DNA from: Methanoplanus endosymbiosus
Lineage (GTDB): Archaea; Halobacteriota; Methanomicrobia; Methanomicrobiales; Methanomicrobiaceae
Reading direction: 5' to 3'
Length of the DNA stretch: 64,000 bases
Assembly: GCF_024662215.1 (NCBI RefSeq)
Contig: NZ_CP096115.1
Span: 2,046,001-2,110,000, forward strand
The notes beneath the pieces are model-generated. The model saw only the letters and a program-made list of their open reading frames with translations. It was not told where the DNA came from and ran no database searches. Both the position numbers and the translations under genes were made by a program. Positions 37,988 through 47,000 of this stretch are shown one piece after another (within the stretch, counting starts at the first letter, position 1; each line of letters opens with the position of its first letter).

Positions 37988-40567
37988 ATGTCAGATGATA
38001 GTAATTGCAGCATGTCTGCGGGGAAGAAATGCCTGGATAAATTGTCGGAATTAATATCTCTGGAAGTTTCCGGCGATGAAATTTATGGGATAATGGCCGA
38101 AATAATCTCTTCTGTATTCAGTGAACCTGAGAATACCGGTGTGGTTATTTCTGTGGGTGATGAAGACTGGCATTCATCTTCTTATGATGTTTCTAAGGAA
38201 TATTCGGCATCTTTAAAGAGAGATCTTGAACTCGGCGGCATAAGTTACGGCTATATAAATATAGTTTATTATGGCAGCAGTTATTCCGGAGATGAATATT
38301 TTACAGATAGAGATGAGTTATTTCTGGATGCAGTGTCCTGCCGGATTTTAATTATATGTCTGAAAGATGATGGACGGTCTGAACTGGACAGCTGTAATGT
38401 GGATGCGGGTGCTTACAGGCAGATTCTCAACAACAGCCCGTTCATTGCATTTTTATGGGATACCGGTGAGGGCTGGCCGGTCAGGTTTGTCTCTGACAAC
38501 GTAAGTATTCTTGGCTATACTCCTGATGATTTCTACTCCGGAAATATTCTGTATGCTGATCTGATTCACCCTGATGATTTAAAGAGGGTTGAGGAGGAGA
38601 TCTCCGGTTATCTCTCTGCCGGAGCCAATGATTACACCCAGGAGTACAGGGTCTTTAATCATGCCGGTGAGATGCGCAATATTTATGATCGCACAATTGT
38701 CAGGAGAGATGAGGCAAATAACCCTGTTTTATTTGAAGGAATTATAATTGACATCACAGAGAGAGTTGAGACAGAGGAGAAATTAAAACTTGCAAATGAG
38801 AAATACTCCACTGTATTCAGCCTCAATCCTGATGTCATTATTCTCTCTACTCTTGATGAAGGGGTTGTCCTTGAGGTTAATGATAAATGGGAGTCTTTTT
38901 CCGGAATCCATCGTGATGATATCATAGGCAAAAAGATACTGGAATTTGGTTTGTACCTCAGCTCCGATGATCGTGCCAGATATATAGATGGTCTTAAAGA
39001 ATCCGGTTCTGTTCTTAACTTTGAGGTGAATCTGAATATTATGAACACGGTCCGGACTGCTTTTATGTCAGGCAGGATTATTGAACTTGGGGATGCAAAG
39101 TGCCTCATTACAATAATTCATGATATAACTGAGCAGAAAGTCGTTGAGGAGAAGTTAAAAGAGAGTGAGGAGAAATTCCGGGCAGTAAGTGAGACTGCAA
39201 TTGATGCGATATGTATGATGGATGACTCCGGGGCTGTAGTTTTCTGGAATAAGGCTGCTGAGGAGATGTTTGGTTATACCTCCGATGATGTCTCAGGAAA
39301 AGACTTCATGAAATTGTTTTTTCCGGAAAATATGGTGTCCGGAAGTGAGGGTGGCCTTGAGAGATTCAGTGATATAGGGTGGTGTCCTCATAAGGGCCGG
39401 ATATTTGAATCTGAACTTTTAAACAAAAATTCCGCCAAAATCCCGGTGGAGATCTCATCATCACTGCTGATACTGGGGGATAGAAATTTCATTGTCTCTA
39501 TTATCAGGGATATCTCTGAGAGGAAGGGATATGAGGAGGATCTTAAGGATGCAGCCCTTAAGATCAGAACAATCTTTGATTCAATAGCTGATGGTATGTA
39601 TGTGATCGACAGGGATTACAGAGTCATTGATGCAAATAAGGAGCTTTATGATATCTTCGGGCTTAAGCCTGAAGATCTTACCGGAAAACACTGCTATAGT
39701 GTCTTTCATGATGCAGAAGAGCCGTGTGAGGTCTGTGCTGCAAGGGATGTTTTTGAAAAAGGGATCACCAGCAGGGTTGAAAAGTCTGTAACTAATCCTG
39801 ACGGTCTGGTTCTATATTATGATACGTTTGCAACCCCGATAACGGATTCATCCGGAAATGTGGTTCAGGCTGTTGTGTCGGGCCGGAATATCACTGATAT
39901 GAACAATTACAGGAGTTCACTTGAGGAAGCAAATAAGAAGCTGAATCTCCTCTCAAGTATTACAAGGCATGATATCTTAAATTCTATTACCATTGCTATC
40001 GGTTATCTTGGCCTTATGAAGGATAATATTCCTGTAGAGGATAAGGATTATGCCTCAAAGCTTGGAATGTCAATTAAAAATATCCAGAAGCAGATTGAGT
40101 TTACACGGGATTATCAGGATATGGGCATAAAACCTCCTGAATGGCAGGCGATTGAACCGATTATTCTTGAGTGTCTCTCTGAGGGAGGTGGAGTGCCTTC
40201 TGGTGTTCATGTCTCTCTTGAGATAATACCTGTTACAATCTATGCCGATGCTATGCTTAAGAAGGCCTTTTGCAATATTATTACCAATGCCTATAAGCAT
40301 GCTTCCGGTATGAATAATTTATCTTTCATTTCCGGAAATGAGGGTGGTAATCTCGTTTTCCGGATCTGTGATGACGGCATTGGCATTCCTGCGGATAAAA
40401 AAGAGAGTATTTTCAGACCGGCATTTGGGAGGAAGCATGGCTATGGATTATTTCTGGTCAGGGAAATTCTCTCAATTACCGGAATTACCATAACAGAGTC
40501 TGGTAATGAGGGTGAGGGTGCATCTTTTGAGATTATCATTCCGGCAGGAAAGTGGCAGTCTGCCTGA
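37988..40567 (+). CDS. Soluble sensor histidine kinase with GAF-like and four PAS domains
   Basis: 859 residues, no membrane span. Order: GAF-like region (20-130), PAS1 (about 140-265), PAS2 (270-390), PAS3 (395-515), PAS4 (520-640), a dimerisation helix with probable phospho-His in SSITRHDILNSITIAIGYLG, and a HATPase domain (KAFCNIITNAYKHASG, ICDDGIGIPADKK, GYGLFLVREI). PAS4 has a Cys cluster (HCYSVFHDAEEPCEVC) that may bind metal, haem or respond to redox. The RHD phospho-acceptor box is the variant common in methanogen kinases. No response regulator is adjacent. Confidence 0.88.
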   Translation: MSDDSNCSMSAGKKCLDKLSELISLEVSGDEIYGIMAEIISSVFSEPENTGVVISVGDEDWHSSSYDVSKEYSASLKRDLELGGISYGYINIVYYGSSYSGDEYFTDRDELFLDAVSCRILIICLKDDGRSELDSCNVDAGAYRQILNNSPFIAFLWDTGEGWPVRFVSDNVSILGYTPDDFYSGNILYADLIHPDDLKRVEEEISGYLSAGANDYTQEYRVFNHAGEMRNIYDRTIVRRDEANNPVLFEGIIIDITERVETEEKLKLANEKYSTVFSLNPDVIILSTLDEGVVLEVNDKWESFSGIHRDDIIGKKILEFGLYLSSDDRARYIDGLKESGSVLNFEVNLNIMNTVRTAFMSGRIIELGDAKCLITIIHDITEQKVVEEKLKESEEKFRAVSETAIDAICMMDDSGAVVFWNKAAEEMFGYTSDDVSGKDFMKLFFPENMVSGSEGGLERFSDIGWCPHKGRIFESELLNKNSAKIPVEISSSLLILGDRNFIVSIIRDISERKGYEEDLKDAALKIRTIFDSIADGMYVIDRDYRVIDANKELYDIFGLKPEDLTGKHCYSVFHDAEEPCEVCAARDVFEKGITSRVEKSVTNPDGLVLYYDTFATPITDSSGNVVQAVVSGRNITDMNNYRSSLEEANKKLNLLSSITRHDILNSITIAIGYLGLMKDNIPVEDKDYASKLGMSIKNIQKQIEFTRDYQDMGIKPPEWQAIEPIILECLSEGGGVPSGVHVSLEIIPVTIYADAMLKKAFCNIITNAYKHASGMNNLSFISGNEGGNLVFRICDDGIGIPADKKESIFRPAFGRKHGYGLFLVREILSITGITITESGNEGEGASFEIIIPAGKWQSA

Positions 40568-40654
40568 AAAAAAATAATCCGGTATTTTTTCTGCCGGAAA
40601 TCCTGTGCAGATTTTTTTATTCTGATTTTTGGACAGGATTCCTGTTTTTTTGGT

Positions 40655-42109
40655 TTATATCTTATATTTGTCCATATTTGTTGATAATTCATTTACCAGG
40701 TCGTTTACTTCGTGGATTGCACTTCCAATCTCTTCAATTGATGCACTGGCTTCTTCTGCAAGTGCGGCAAGTTCTTCTGCCTCCTCCATTACATTGCCTG
40801 TAAGCTTTGAGCCTTCGTCTGCGGCATTGACGACATTTGTGGCAATATCTGCCTGATTATCAATGGCTGCTGCAATTCTGCCAATATCGTTGTTTACCGT
40901 TTCTGCATTCTGGATAATGTCATTGAGTCCGTTTATTGCCTTGTTTACACTTGATACACTCTCGGTTATCTCAAGACTTGCGGATTTTATTGCCTCTGCC
41001 GTTTTTGCGGATGACTCCTGCACGGCTTTCACAACCGTCTCTATATTTCCGGTTGCTGCCCTTGCCTCTCCTGCAAGGTTTTTGACCTCTCCGGCAACTA
41101 TGGCAAACCCGCGCCCCTGTTCTCCGGCGTGGGCCGCTTCGATTGCAGCATTGAGTGCGAGGAGGTTGATCTGGCCTGTGATGTCATGGATCAGGTTTAC
41201 TACGCCGCTGACCTCTTTTATCTTCTCTGCAAGGCTGGTTATCTCACCTACACTTTTGCTTGCGATAACTTCAACACTGTTCATGCTCTCCTTTGCTTCA
41301 TCTCCGGATACCTGGGCTTCCTTTCCGATTTCAACAACGTGGTTTGCATTTTTGAGTACATCTTTTGCTGTTGATGCGATCTCCTCGTTTGATTCTGAAA
41401 GGTCGGCAATCTGCCGGTGTATATCCTCGATATGGCGGTTGAGTGTCCTTGTCATTGACGCGGCGTTTGTGCTTGTGTTTGCGACCTTTTCAGCCGCAAT
41501 TGCAACCTGGTCAGCACCTCTGCCGATTTCATTGCTGCTTGAGTTTATCTTGTTGAATGCTCCTTTTGATTCCAGTATTGTGCCTGAGAAGATCTCTCCG
41601 ACATTGTTCAGGTTTTCCTTTACGGCTTTGATGTCGCCTTCAAAGGTCAGGCTTTCGTCAAACCTTGCACTGAAATTTCCTTTGTCAAATTCTTCTGCAA
41701 TTTTGATTATCTCTTTTATTGCCTGGTTTATAACTTCGCCCACTTTGTTGACCGAATTTTTGAGGAGGAGGAAGTCACCTCTGAATTTGTTTTTGTCTTC
41801 GATTTTTGCATAAAATCTGCTGTGTTCATACTCTGAGAGAACCTTCATTGTCTCTTTTAACGGGACATTGTATGAGTTTATTACAGTGTTGAAGGATTCT
41901 GCAATTTCCTGAAATTCGGGCGGTATTCCGGATGTTTTTATCTTTGTCTCTGTTTTTCCTTCAGAAACAGCTGCTGTCGCTTTTTTAAGTTCGGATGTGA
42001 ATTCACTTGCGGCTTTGTCCCTGTTATTGCAGGCTTCCTTTATTCTGTTTAATTTTTCACTGTCAGAATGTCCGGATGAGAGTATTGACCTGATGTCTTC
42101 GTATTCCAT
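40655..42109 (-). CDS. Soluble methyl-accepting chemotaxis protein
   Basis: 484 residues from the ATG at 42109 (MEYEDIRSILSSG), chosen over a start 51 bases upstream because AAAGGAGCT lies 5 bases before it. No membrane helices. HAMP-like repeats (about 60-190; NTVINSYNVPLKETMKVLSEYEHSRF, SVNKVGEVINQAIKEI) lead to the long coiled-coil signalling hairpin with the CheA/CheW-contact tip INLLALNAAIEAAHAGEQGRGFAIVAGEVKNLA. It feeds a CheA kinase encoded elsewhere. Three 13-bp repeats lie just upstream. Confidence 0.92.
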   Translation of the reverse strand: MEYEDIRSILSSGHSDSEKLNRIKEACNNRDKAASEFTSELKKATAAVSEGKTETKIKTSGIPPEFQEIAESFNTVINSYNVPLKETMKVLSEYEHSRFYAKIEDKNKFRGDFLLLKNSVNKVGEVINQAIKEIIKIAEEFDKGNFSARFDESLTFEGDIKAVKENLNNVGEIFSGTILESKGAFNKINSSSNEIGRGADQVAIAAEKVANTSTNAASMTRTLNRHIEDIHRQIADLSESNEEIASTAKDVLKNANHVVEIGKEAQVSGDEAKESMNSVEVIASKSVGEITSLAEKIKEVSGVVNLIHDITGQINLLALNAAIEAAHAGEQGRGFAIVAGEVKNLAGEARAATGNIETVVKAVQESSAKTAEAIKSASLEITESVSSVNKAINGLNDIIQNAETVNNDIGRIAAAIDNQADIATNVVNAADEGSKLTGNVMEEAEELAALAEEASASIEEIGSAIHEVNDLVNELSTNMDKYKI

Positions 42110-42452
42110 TTTAGCTCCTTTATTTAAATTTTGCATGCCAGTTTTGCAGATTAGTTTCACAGATTAATTTTGCAGATTTTTTTGGTGCCTGACTCTTTAT
42201 TTCTGCGGCTTTATGTATATTATCTGTTATGCCTGCAAAGCCTTTGATAATTCCGGTTGTTTATCCCTGGGGGATGTGACTTTTTTGGATCAGGATTTAT
42301 GGTTTTTAAAATATATTTTTGTTGATTTTTGGTTATTTACATTTAGGACATATGTCCTCATACTTGTGGTGCCAGCAATACTGATTTAGTGTATTTTGGT
42401 GTCTAAATCCGGAGATAATGTCAAATATTCATGTTTCTGATTATATCCTATG
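42110..42452. other. 343-base gap between chemoreceptor and HEPN remnant
   Basis: No gene seen. Contains the three 13-bp direct repeats close to the receptor gene (42141-42179) and otherwise AT-rich spacer. Confidence 0.35.
42141..42179. repeat. Three direct 13-bp repeats upstream of the chemoreceptor gene
   Basis: GTTTTGCAGATTA, GTTTCACAGATTA and ATTTTGCAGATTT follow each other without gaps, 32 to 70 bases before the ATG at 42109. The position overlaps where the promoter or leader should be, so they could be operator sites spaced by about 1.25 helical turns, or slippage products. Confidence 0.75.
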
Positions 42453-42839
42453 TTATTCGGATTCCCTGACTATTCTTTCAGCTTCACTGACGAACGAACG
42501 GGTATTATGAAGTATTTCACGTGCTTCAGACATTTCTATCTCAATAAATGATGCATAATCAGCATTCTCACGTGCTTCTTCAGCGATATTCAGATTTCTG
42601 CCAGATTTTTTGTCCATTTTCTCTGTTTTTATTTATTCATTCCCGATTGCTGAAATAAGGCCTTTATGTGTTTTAAATTTTATTCCTTTTAGAAAAAGAA
42701 GTGCTGTTGAAGCAAGGTGCATAGCATAATATGAGCTGTTTACTGAATCTTCATAATAATTCCATTTTAGAAGGATTTCTGCGATTTTAAGCCTCTCTTT
42801 TGATTTGTTGATCAGGGTGTTAATTTCCGGATTATTCAT
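42453..42839 (-). pseudogene. HEPN-domain toxin (HepT-like) with an in-frame stop
   Basis: From ATG 42839 the frame reads MNNPEINTLINKSKERLKIAE...NYYEDSVNSSYYAMHLASTALL...KTHKGLISAIGNE, then TAA at 42635-42633, then continues in the same frame with IKTEKMDKKSGRNLNIAEEARENADYASF up to the TAA at 42455-42453. The second part is exactly the C-terminal half expected for HEPN proteins (ADY and A..I..TRSFV motifs). Without the TAA the product would be 128 residues. Reinitiation at ATG 42617 would give a 54-residue fragment. Start overlaps the MNT gene stop (ATGA). Confidence 0.82.
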
Positions 42840-43156
42840 ACAGCAATGCCGTCCAAGGAAATATTTCTGAAAAATGAGAGGTATTTTTTCTTCTGGTATT
42901 CAGATTCACTGATAACTTTTACTGATATATAATGGCCTGAGTCAATGCTCATATCAAAGGCTTCACCAGTGATTGAATGTTTAAGCCTGAAATCACTTTC
43001 TTTTGTAATTACCAGTATGTCAATATCTGATTTTTCTGTTTCTTCGTGTCTTGCTACTGAACCGAATACGATTATCTCCCTTATTTTGTCTCCGAATTTT
43101 ATTCATATTAATTCTGAAAACTTTTTGGCAGTATTCAGCATTTCAGAATCCATCAT
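42836..43156 (-). pseudogene. MNT-type nucleotidyltransferase antitoxin with an in-frame stop
   Basis: Reads MMDSEMLNTAKKFSELI, then TGA at 43105-43103, then in the same frame IKFGDKIREIIVFGSVARHEETEKSDIDILVITKES and on to FFRNISLDGIAV with a stop that overlaps the HEPN start. The catalytic GSxxR...DxD signature (GSVAR, DID) is intact. MNT proteins inactivate their HEPN RNase partner by AMPylation. With a stop early in this gene and another in its partner, the pair is probably dead. Confidence 0.8.
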
Positions 43157-43311
43157 CTGGATAATAGTTATGATCAGAGATATAATTTATTGTGCGGGGT
43201 ATGGGGTGGTATTGATTTCCGGAAAAAAGCTGAGATATTTCAGGCAAAAAAGGTGTTTCTCTGTTTGGATATTTACGGGTATCTGCCCTATTTTGATTTA
43301 TTCGCAGGTGT

Positions 43312-43944
43312 TCACAGAAACTCAATCTTCCGGACAAAGAAGTATGCAATTTTTGAGGCATCCCCGATGTCAACCTCTCCGTTGCCGTTGAAGTCTGCGG
43401 AGATTTCCGGCTCAATTTTATCTGCAACCATGTACGATACTTTTGAGACATCCCCTATATCCACAAAGGCATTTGTGTTGAAGTCCCCGTCTATCCCTTC
43501 AACAGTCAGGTCAAATGTCCGGCTGTCACCAGGCTGATAGACAAGTGTCTCACTGACATCATTGCTCCAGATCTTAAAGACGATCTCCTGATCTGTTGCA
43601 CTGCCATCTCCTCCGACAATGAGCCGGTCATCAAATAGGCCCTCTCCGCCGTAGATTCCTGCCTGATTCACAACAAAACGGCCGGCCTCTTCCTCACCGA
43701 TAAAGGCTCTGATGATTGTGCCGGATGGTGCAGGGATGTCTCCGATGAAGACACTGCCTGTAAATTCACATGGCAGTGCCGGAAGTGCTGCTGCATCTGC
43801 TCCATCCATCTCATAAGGTATTTCCGGTACTTCAAATGTCGCTGTTGCTGCCGATGCAATTCCTGCAAGGAAAATTATCCCCAGAGTGAGGATAATTCCG
43901 GTTAATAACCTATTTCCGGATTTTCTCATACCTAATTTTGTCAT
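43312..43944 (-). CDS. Exported protein with C-terminal dockerin-like repeats
   Basis: 210 residues from the ATG at 43944 (MTKLGMRKSGNRLLTG), which has GGAGGA 7 bases upstream; the frame is open further but lacks a better start. Signal peptide ends near GIASAA. A beta-rich domain (about 35-145; GSVFIGDIPAPSGTIIRAFIGEEEAGRF) is followed by two dockerin-type calcium loops (DGDFNTNAFVDIGDVSKVSYMV and ADFNGNGEVDIGDASKIAYFF). It should bind a cohesin-like partner on the cell surface. It lies 32 bases after the DUF3821 gene. Confidence 0.82.
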   Translation of the reverse strand: MTKLGMRKSGNRLLTGIILTLGIIFLAGIASAATATFEVPEIPYEMDGADAAALPALPCEFTGSVFIGDIPAPSGTIIRAFIGEEEAGRFVVNQAGIYGGEGLFDDRLIVGGDGSATDQEIVFKIWSNDVSETLVYQPGDSRTFDLTVEGIDGDFNTNAFVDIGDVSKVSYMVADKIEPEISADFNGNGEVDIGDASKIAYFFVRKIEFL

Positions 43945-43976
43945 ATATATTCCTCCATAAATTTTTATAATATAAT

Positions 43977-45776
43977 TCAGCTGAGTGCTGCAATTGTACC
44001 GTCCTCTTTCATCCATATCCAGTATGCCTTTGCGGGATTCATATCTCTTGTATCGCTGTATATGCCGCTTCCACCACTGATAATTGCTGTCTCATACATC
44101 TGCTCTTCCGAATCCCATCCTATGGCTTTTGTCCATTTCCCTGAAACATCCACCAGTGTGTCCTTTGCAGTTGCAGGGGTGAGTGATGAAAATCCTACTG
44201 CATTCCAGCCAGACTGAAGATCTTCTGACGGTGGTGTCTGAAGCGGATTTGAGTCATACTTCATGGATACTTCGGCGCTGTTTGCATCATTGTTATAGAT
44301 CCAGATTCCTTCAAGAGGTTTTACTTCAGTGTCTGCCTTAACAGTATCCCATTTTTTGGATGATGCATTATACATCAGAGCTGAATGGCCACCGGAATCA
44401 ATATCTCCGAATATCTTTCCGGCGGTGTTATTTCCATTCTGAAGGCGCTTTGGTGTTGATATGAAGTTCCATCCCGGATTCAGGCTGATTGTCGGCCCTG
44501 CTCCTTCCTCTGTTACTTTTATATCTACAGTATCGTAGATTTCATAATCAAGCTGAGTATAACTGAGCCACTTTTCTGCTCTGACTGTGTACTTCCCTGT
44601 TTTTGTATTGCTGTCTGTTGTAAGTCCGACTGTTATTGTTCCGTCACTTCCTGTCTTTGCTACAACTGCCCATTCATTTGTTGTGCCCCCTGCTGCATAT
44701 GGTATGTCCTGTCCGACTGTTGTTTCACTCATGTAATACAGTGCATCCAGTGCAGTCTGGGTCATTGAAGAAACATCATCCTGATTTTGCAGGAACTTTG
44801 GCGGGCAGTCTGTTGTGTTTGAATAACCGTTTGTTCCGGATAACCAGACTGTGTAAAGTGTCTTTGGTGTACCTGTAATTGTTACTGTGAAATCATCCTC
44901 TTTGATAACCGATTCTTTGGTCGCTGTTATTGCAACATAATCTTCCTCAACAGTGAGAGTTTCAATCTCTGATTGTGTGACTCCGGTAACAACTCCGAGA
45001 TTGTCTTTCATGTCGTTGACATTGCACTGTGCATAGACTTTGTATGTCCCTGTTTTGTAATTGTCCGGATCAAGTTTCCATACCGTTGCCATATTGCCGT
45101 ATGGGATCCAGAAAATAGTATTATCTGGCTTGATTGCTGAAAGGTAAACTGCGTCCATATCTCTGGTTGTTGAATTCCTGTAGAGTGCACTAAGTGTTGC
45201 ACCATCAGGTGTTTCAACGTATGCGTCAATACCTGCGGTACCACCGGATGCATTACGTGCAAAGAGTGAATCAAGATTGCTGTTTATGCGGATAGCAATA
45301 TGGTCATCCTGTATCGCTTTGAGGTTGGAAATATCCTTGCCACTCTGATTGTTGAACAATGAAACTGAAAGCGATGCTTCTTGGACATAAAACGCTACAT
45401 TTGAAGTAATTCCTACATACCACGCACCTGTTTTTCCTGTAAAAGTACCGGGTGATACATAGAAATTGGTCAAATCAGGCACTGTAACTGTATCTGATGG
45501 AGCAGTTACACCAGGTGTACCACCTGAAGCGTAATACGATATATAGCTGTTTGGATTTCCCCAACCATCTATAAGGGCTGCACTAACATCAAGCCCTGAT
45601 TCCCCAATGAATACTGACTCCCCCGGATAAACAATAGTTCCATAACTTCCGGCCATAACCGGTGATGTCATCAAAAACAATGCCAGAATAAGCAGAAGTG
45701 CTGATTTCAGGATAATATTCCCATGTTTAAATCTATTCACTTCTGAATAATTGCTTTTTATATATGATCTGTTCAA
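43977..45776 (-). CDS. DUF3821-type secreted surface protein
   Basis: 599 residues from a TTG start supported by GGAGGA at 8 bases. Signal peptide ends near SPVMA. The N-terminal domain (YPGESVFIGESGLDVSAALID, LTNFYVSPGTFTGKTGAWYVG) matches DUF3821, a family of large exported proteins typical of Methanomicrobiales. Middle beta domains follow (EEDYVAITATKESVIKEDDFTVTITG). The C-terminal 160 residues have paired LNPGWNFISTPKRL and LQSGWNAVGFSS motifs. No C-terminal anchor is visible. Forms a two-gene unit with the dockerin protein. Confidence 0.8.
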   Translation of the reverse strand: MNRSYIKSNYSEVNRFKHGNIILKSALLLILALFLMTSPVMAGSYGTIVYPGESVFIGESGLDVSAALIDGWGNPNSYISYYASGGTPGVTAPSDTVTVPDLTNFYVSPGTFTGKTGAWYVGITSNVAFYVQEASLSVSLFNNQSGKDISNLKAIQDDHIAIRINSNLDSLFARNASGGTAGIDAYVETPDGATLSALYRNSTTRDMDAVYLSAIKPDNTIFWIPYGNMATVWKLDPDNYKTGTYKVYAQCNVNDMKDNLGVVTGVTQSEIETLTVEEDYVAITATKESVIKEDDFTVTITGTPKTLYTVWLSGTNGYSNTTDCPPKFLQNQDDVSSMTQTALDALYYMSETTVGQDIPYAAGGTTNEWAVVAKTGSDGTITVGLTTDSNTKTGKYTVRAEKWLSYTQLDYEIYDTVDIKVTEEGAGPTISLNPGWNFISTPKRLQNGNNTAGKIFGDIDSGGHSALMYNASSKKWDTVKADTEVKPLEGIWIYNNDANSAEVSMKYDSNPLQTPPSEDLQSGWNAVGFSSLTPATAKDTLVDVSGKWTKAIGWDSEEQMYETAIISGGSGIYSDTRDMNPAKAYWIWMKEDGTIAALS

Positions 45777-46116
45777 GTAAAATTCCTCCAGATTTTTTAA
45801 AAACTGCCGGACAAAAAAAGGGTTTATCTATTATTCCTCCATCGCCCGCTAACAGTTAAATAATTATTACCGGGTTTCATTGAGGTCATATTTTAAGCAG
45901 AGCCTTAGCTCACAGTCCTGAAATTAAAATATGATGTACATTATAAGTAGTATTCCCCAATTCTCAACACCCAATAAACCTGTTTATAATAAACCGGATA
46001 TTTTCCAATATGATTTTATGATTTATATGTGTGCCGATATTGGATTGACACTGCGGGTAGTAATGTTAAATCCTTAGGTGATTTTGTATGATTGCCAATC
46101 GGGAAGGATTAGCACA
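45777..46116. other. 340-base AT-rich gap
   Basis: No gene seen. It separates the restriction gene end from the DUF3821 start and probably holds the DUF3821 promoter; an AT-rich ACTTATAATG stretch (minus strand, near 45940-45950) is a possible TATA box, giving a long leader. Confidence 0.3.
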
Positions 46117-46992
46117 TTATCTGGAATCATATTCTCTCTTAGGTTCACTCAGCAGATCAAATTCTGAGTTATAACCATCCGGGGGGGTAATCCTCAGGTA
46201 ATCTCTGTATATTTTTTCTTTGTAGTCCGGGCCAATCTCATTTACTGCTGAAATGAAGGCATCATATGTTCCTTTTCCCCCGATGTAGTCCCAGAAATCA
46301 TTTCCAATTAAGACAACATCGTCATTTTTCATATCAAACCATCTCGCCGGAAAACTCCATGAATAATTCTCGCGTGTCCCGTAAGGATTGTAGGGCAGGG
46401 CAAAATATGCACTATCAACTACAGGCGGTTCCATGCAGTGAAGTTTCAGAATCTTCTCCTTACTGACTTTTGTCTGATCACTGTTTGGAAGCGGAGCTTT
46501 AAGCTCAAAGGCATATCTGCCACCATTACTTCGGTCCTCAACATAGAGGTCACAGACAACAGAAACCGGGATCAAATCTCCTCTTCCTTTTTTTATGTAG
46601 GTAAGTTCCCTGTTCCAGTCCGGTCTGATTCTTTCATTCTCCTTTGTTGCATGTTCAAGCCGGTTTAGGGTTTCTGCAATTCTGTTTAGGCGTTTTTCCC
46701 TGATCATACCGTCAATTCTGTATCCGGTTGTTCCATATCCCATTCCGTTAGTGGCAGCAACTACAGCCAGTTTTTCCCAAACTTTCCCAAACGGAGTTAC
46801 AAAACGCCTCTCAAAGTGTGATCCTTTAAATATTTCATCCGGAACAAGTGCAGCATAAAGTGGTTTTTTCAGATGATGTGTCTCTTTAACAAAGGGATCA
46901 GAACACAGAACCTTGTCCATAATTCTATCCATCATGTCTTTGATGACAATCTGAATGTCATCTTTCATCTTATTAGGGTCAGACATATTCAT
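46117..46992 (-). CDS. Type II restriction endonuclease, TdeIII-like
   Basis: 291 residues. It resembles the TdeIII family: KKPLYAALVPDEIFKGSHFERRFVTPFG near the N-terminus, then the likely PD-(D/E)xK active site in VCDLYVEDRS...RYAFELKAPLPNSDQTKVSKEK (E-L-K with the upstream Asp). TdeIII and its relative MjaII cut GGNCC; the recognition site here is inference. The gene begins 8 bases after the methyltransferase gene ends, as in a complete M-R pair. Confidence 0.75.
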   Translation of the reverse strand: MNMSDPNKMKDDIQIVIKDMMDRIMDKVLCSDPFVKETHHLKKPLYAALVPDEIFKGSHFERRFVTPFGKVWEKLAVVAATNGMGYGTTGYRIDGMIREKRLNRIAETLNRLEHATKENERIRPDWNRELTYIKKGRGDLIPVSVVCDLYVEDRSNGGRYAFELKAPLPNSDQTKVSKEKILKLHCMEPPVVDSAYFALPYNPYGTRENYSWSFPARWFDMKNDDVVLIGNDFWDYIGGKGTYDAFISAVNEIGPDYKEKIYRDYLRITPPDGYNSEFDLLSEPKREYDSR

Positions 46993-47000
46993 ACCAAAAA

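Noticed and set aside
40863-41813. 316-residue open frame on the plus strand across the chemoreceptor gene
   Set aside because: It mirrors the real coding frame on the other strand; its composition (Ala/Ser/Phe/Ile-rich) is what antisense of a coiled-coil receptor yields, and no start signal or family is seen.
42453-43156. Stop-codon recoding (selenocysteine or pyrrolysine) in the MNT/HEPN genes
   Set aside because: The stops are TGA and TAA, neither gene is a known recoded family, and no recoding hairpin or UAG is seen; nonsense decay explains it better.
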